NCBI GenBank assembly: GCA_039029935.1
Contig: JBCCFC010000875.1
Span: 1-5,987 of the forward strand
Origin: G039029935 sp039029935
Lineage (GTDB): Bacteria; Chloroflexota; Anaerolineae; Caldilineales; Caldilineaceae
Direction of reading: 5' to 3'
Length of the DNA: 5,987 nucleotides
Below are positions 5,987 through 5,987 of this stretch, in pieces. The notes under the pieces were generated by a model. The model did not search any database and was not told the origin of the DNA. It worked only from the letters and a program-made list of their open reading frames with translations. The translations under genes were made by a program, and so were the position numbers. How positions within the stretch are numbered: position 1 is the first letter of the stretch; each line of letters opens with the position of its first letter.

Positions 5987-5987
5987 C

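Overview
The window suggests a bacterium, most likely a member of the Chloroflexota (Anaerolineae/Chloroflexia type). This is inferred from the protein families and from the short tandem repeats between genes, not from any marker gene, so it is only moderately secure. Base composition looks balanced. Two large genes, both on the minus strand, fill almost everything. I see no rRNA, tRNA, CRISPR array, transposase or phage gene.

Layout in the direction of transcription (right to left). At 5896-5987 is a short upstream region with a plausible sigma70-type promoter and a 12-bp-periodic GTTAAC motif cluster. At 2107-5874 is a very large multidomain regulator: a winged-helix DNA-binding domain, a bacterial transcriptional activator domain (BTAD), an NB-ARC/STAND NTPase and TPR-like repeats, as in AfsR/SARP-type regulators. 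At 1929-2151 is an octanucleotide tandem array that keeps one 8-bp register throughout but switches strand in the middle, and that supplies the last codons and the stop codon of the regulator. At 1898-1926 is a good promoter (TTGCCA, 17 bp, TATGAT on the minus strand) whose -35 box sits 2 bp from the array. At 191-1837 is an AAA-type ATPase fused to a C-terminal PD-(D/E)XK nuclease domain, with both active sites apparently intact. At 121-180 is a second octanucleotide array of the same family, next to a heptanucleotide array at 64-112. Positions 1-63 show nothing I can interpret.

How the parts may work together. The first protein looks like a signal-responsive DNA-binding switch, with STAND ATPase and TPR sensor. 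The second looks like an ATP-driven nuclease-domain protein of unknown biological role. They are co-oriented, but the second has its own predicted promoter, so an obligate operon is not shown. A two-gene sensor-effector (possibly defence) module is conceivable but is inference only. The most distinctive direct observation is the repeat architecture. Both genes end at an octamer array with the same 13-bp boundary, one array has entered the coding sequence, and the array units carry TGA in every minus-strand frame.
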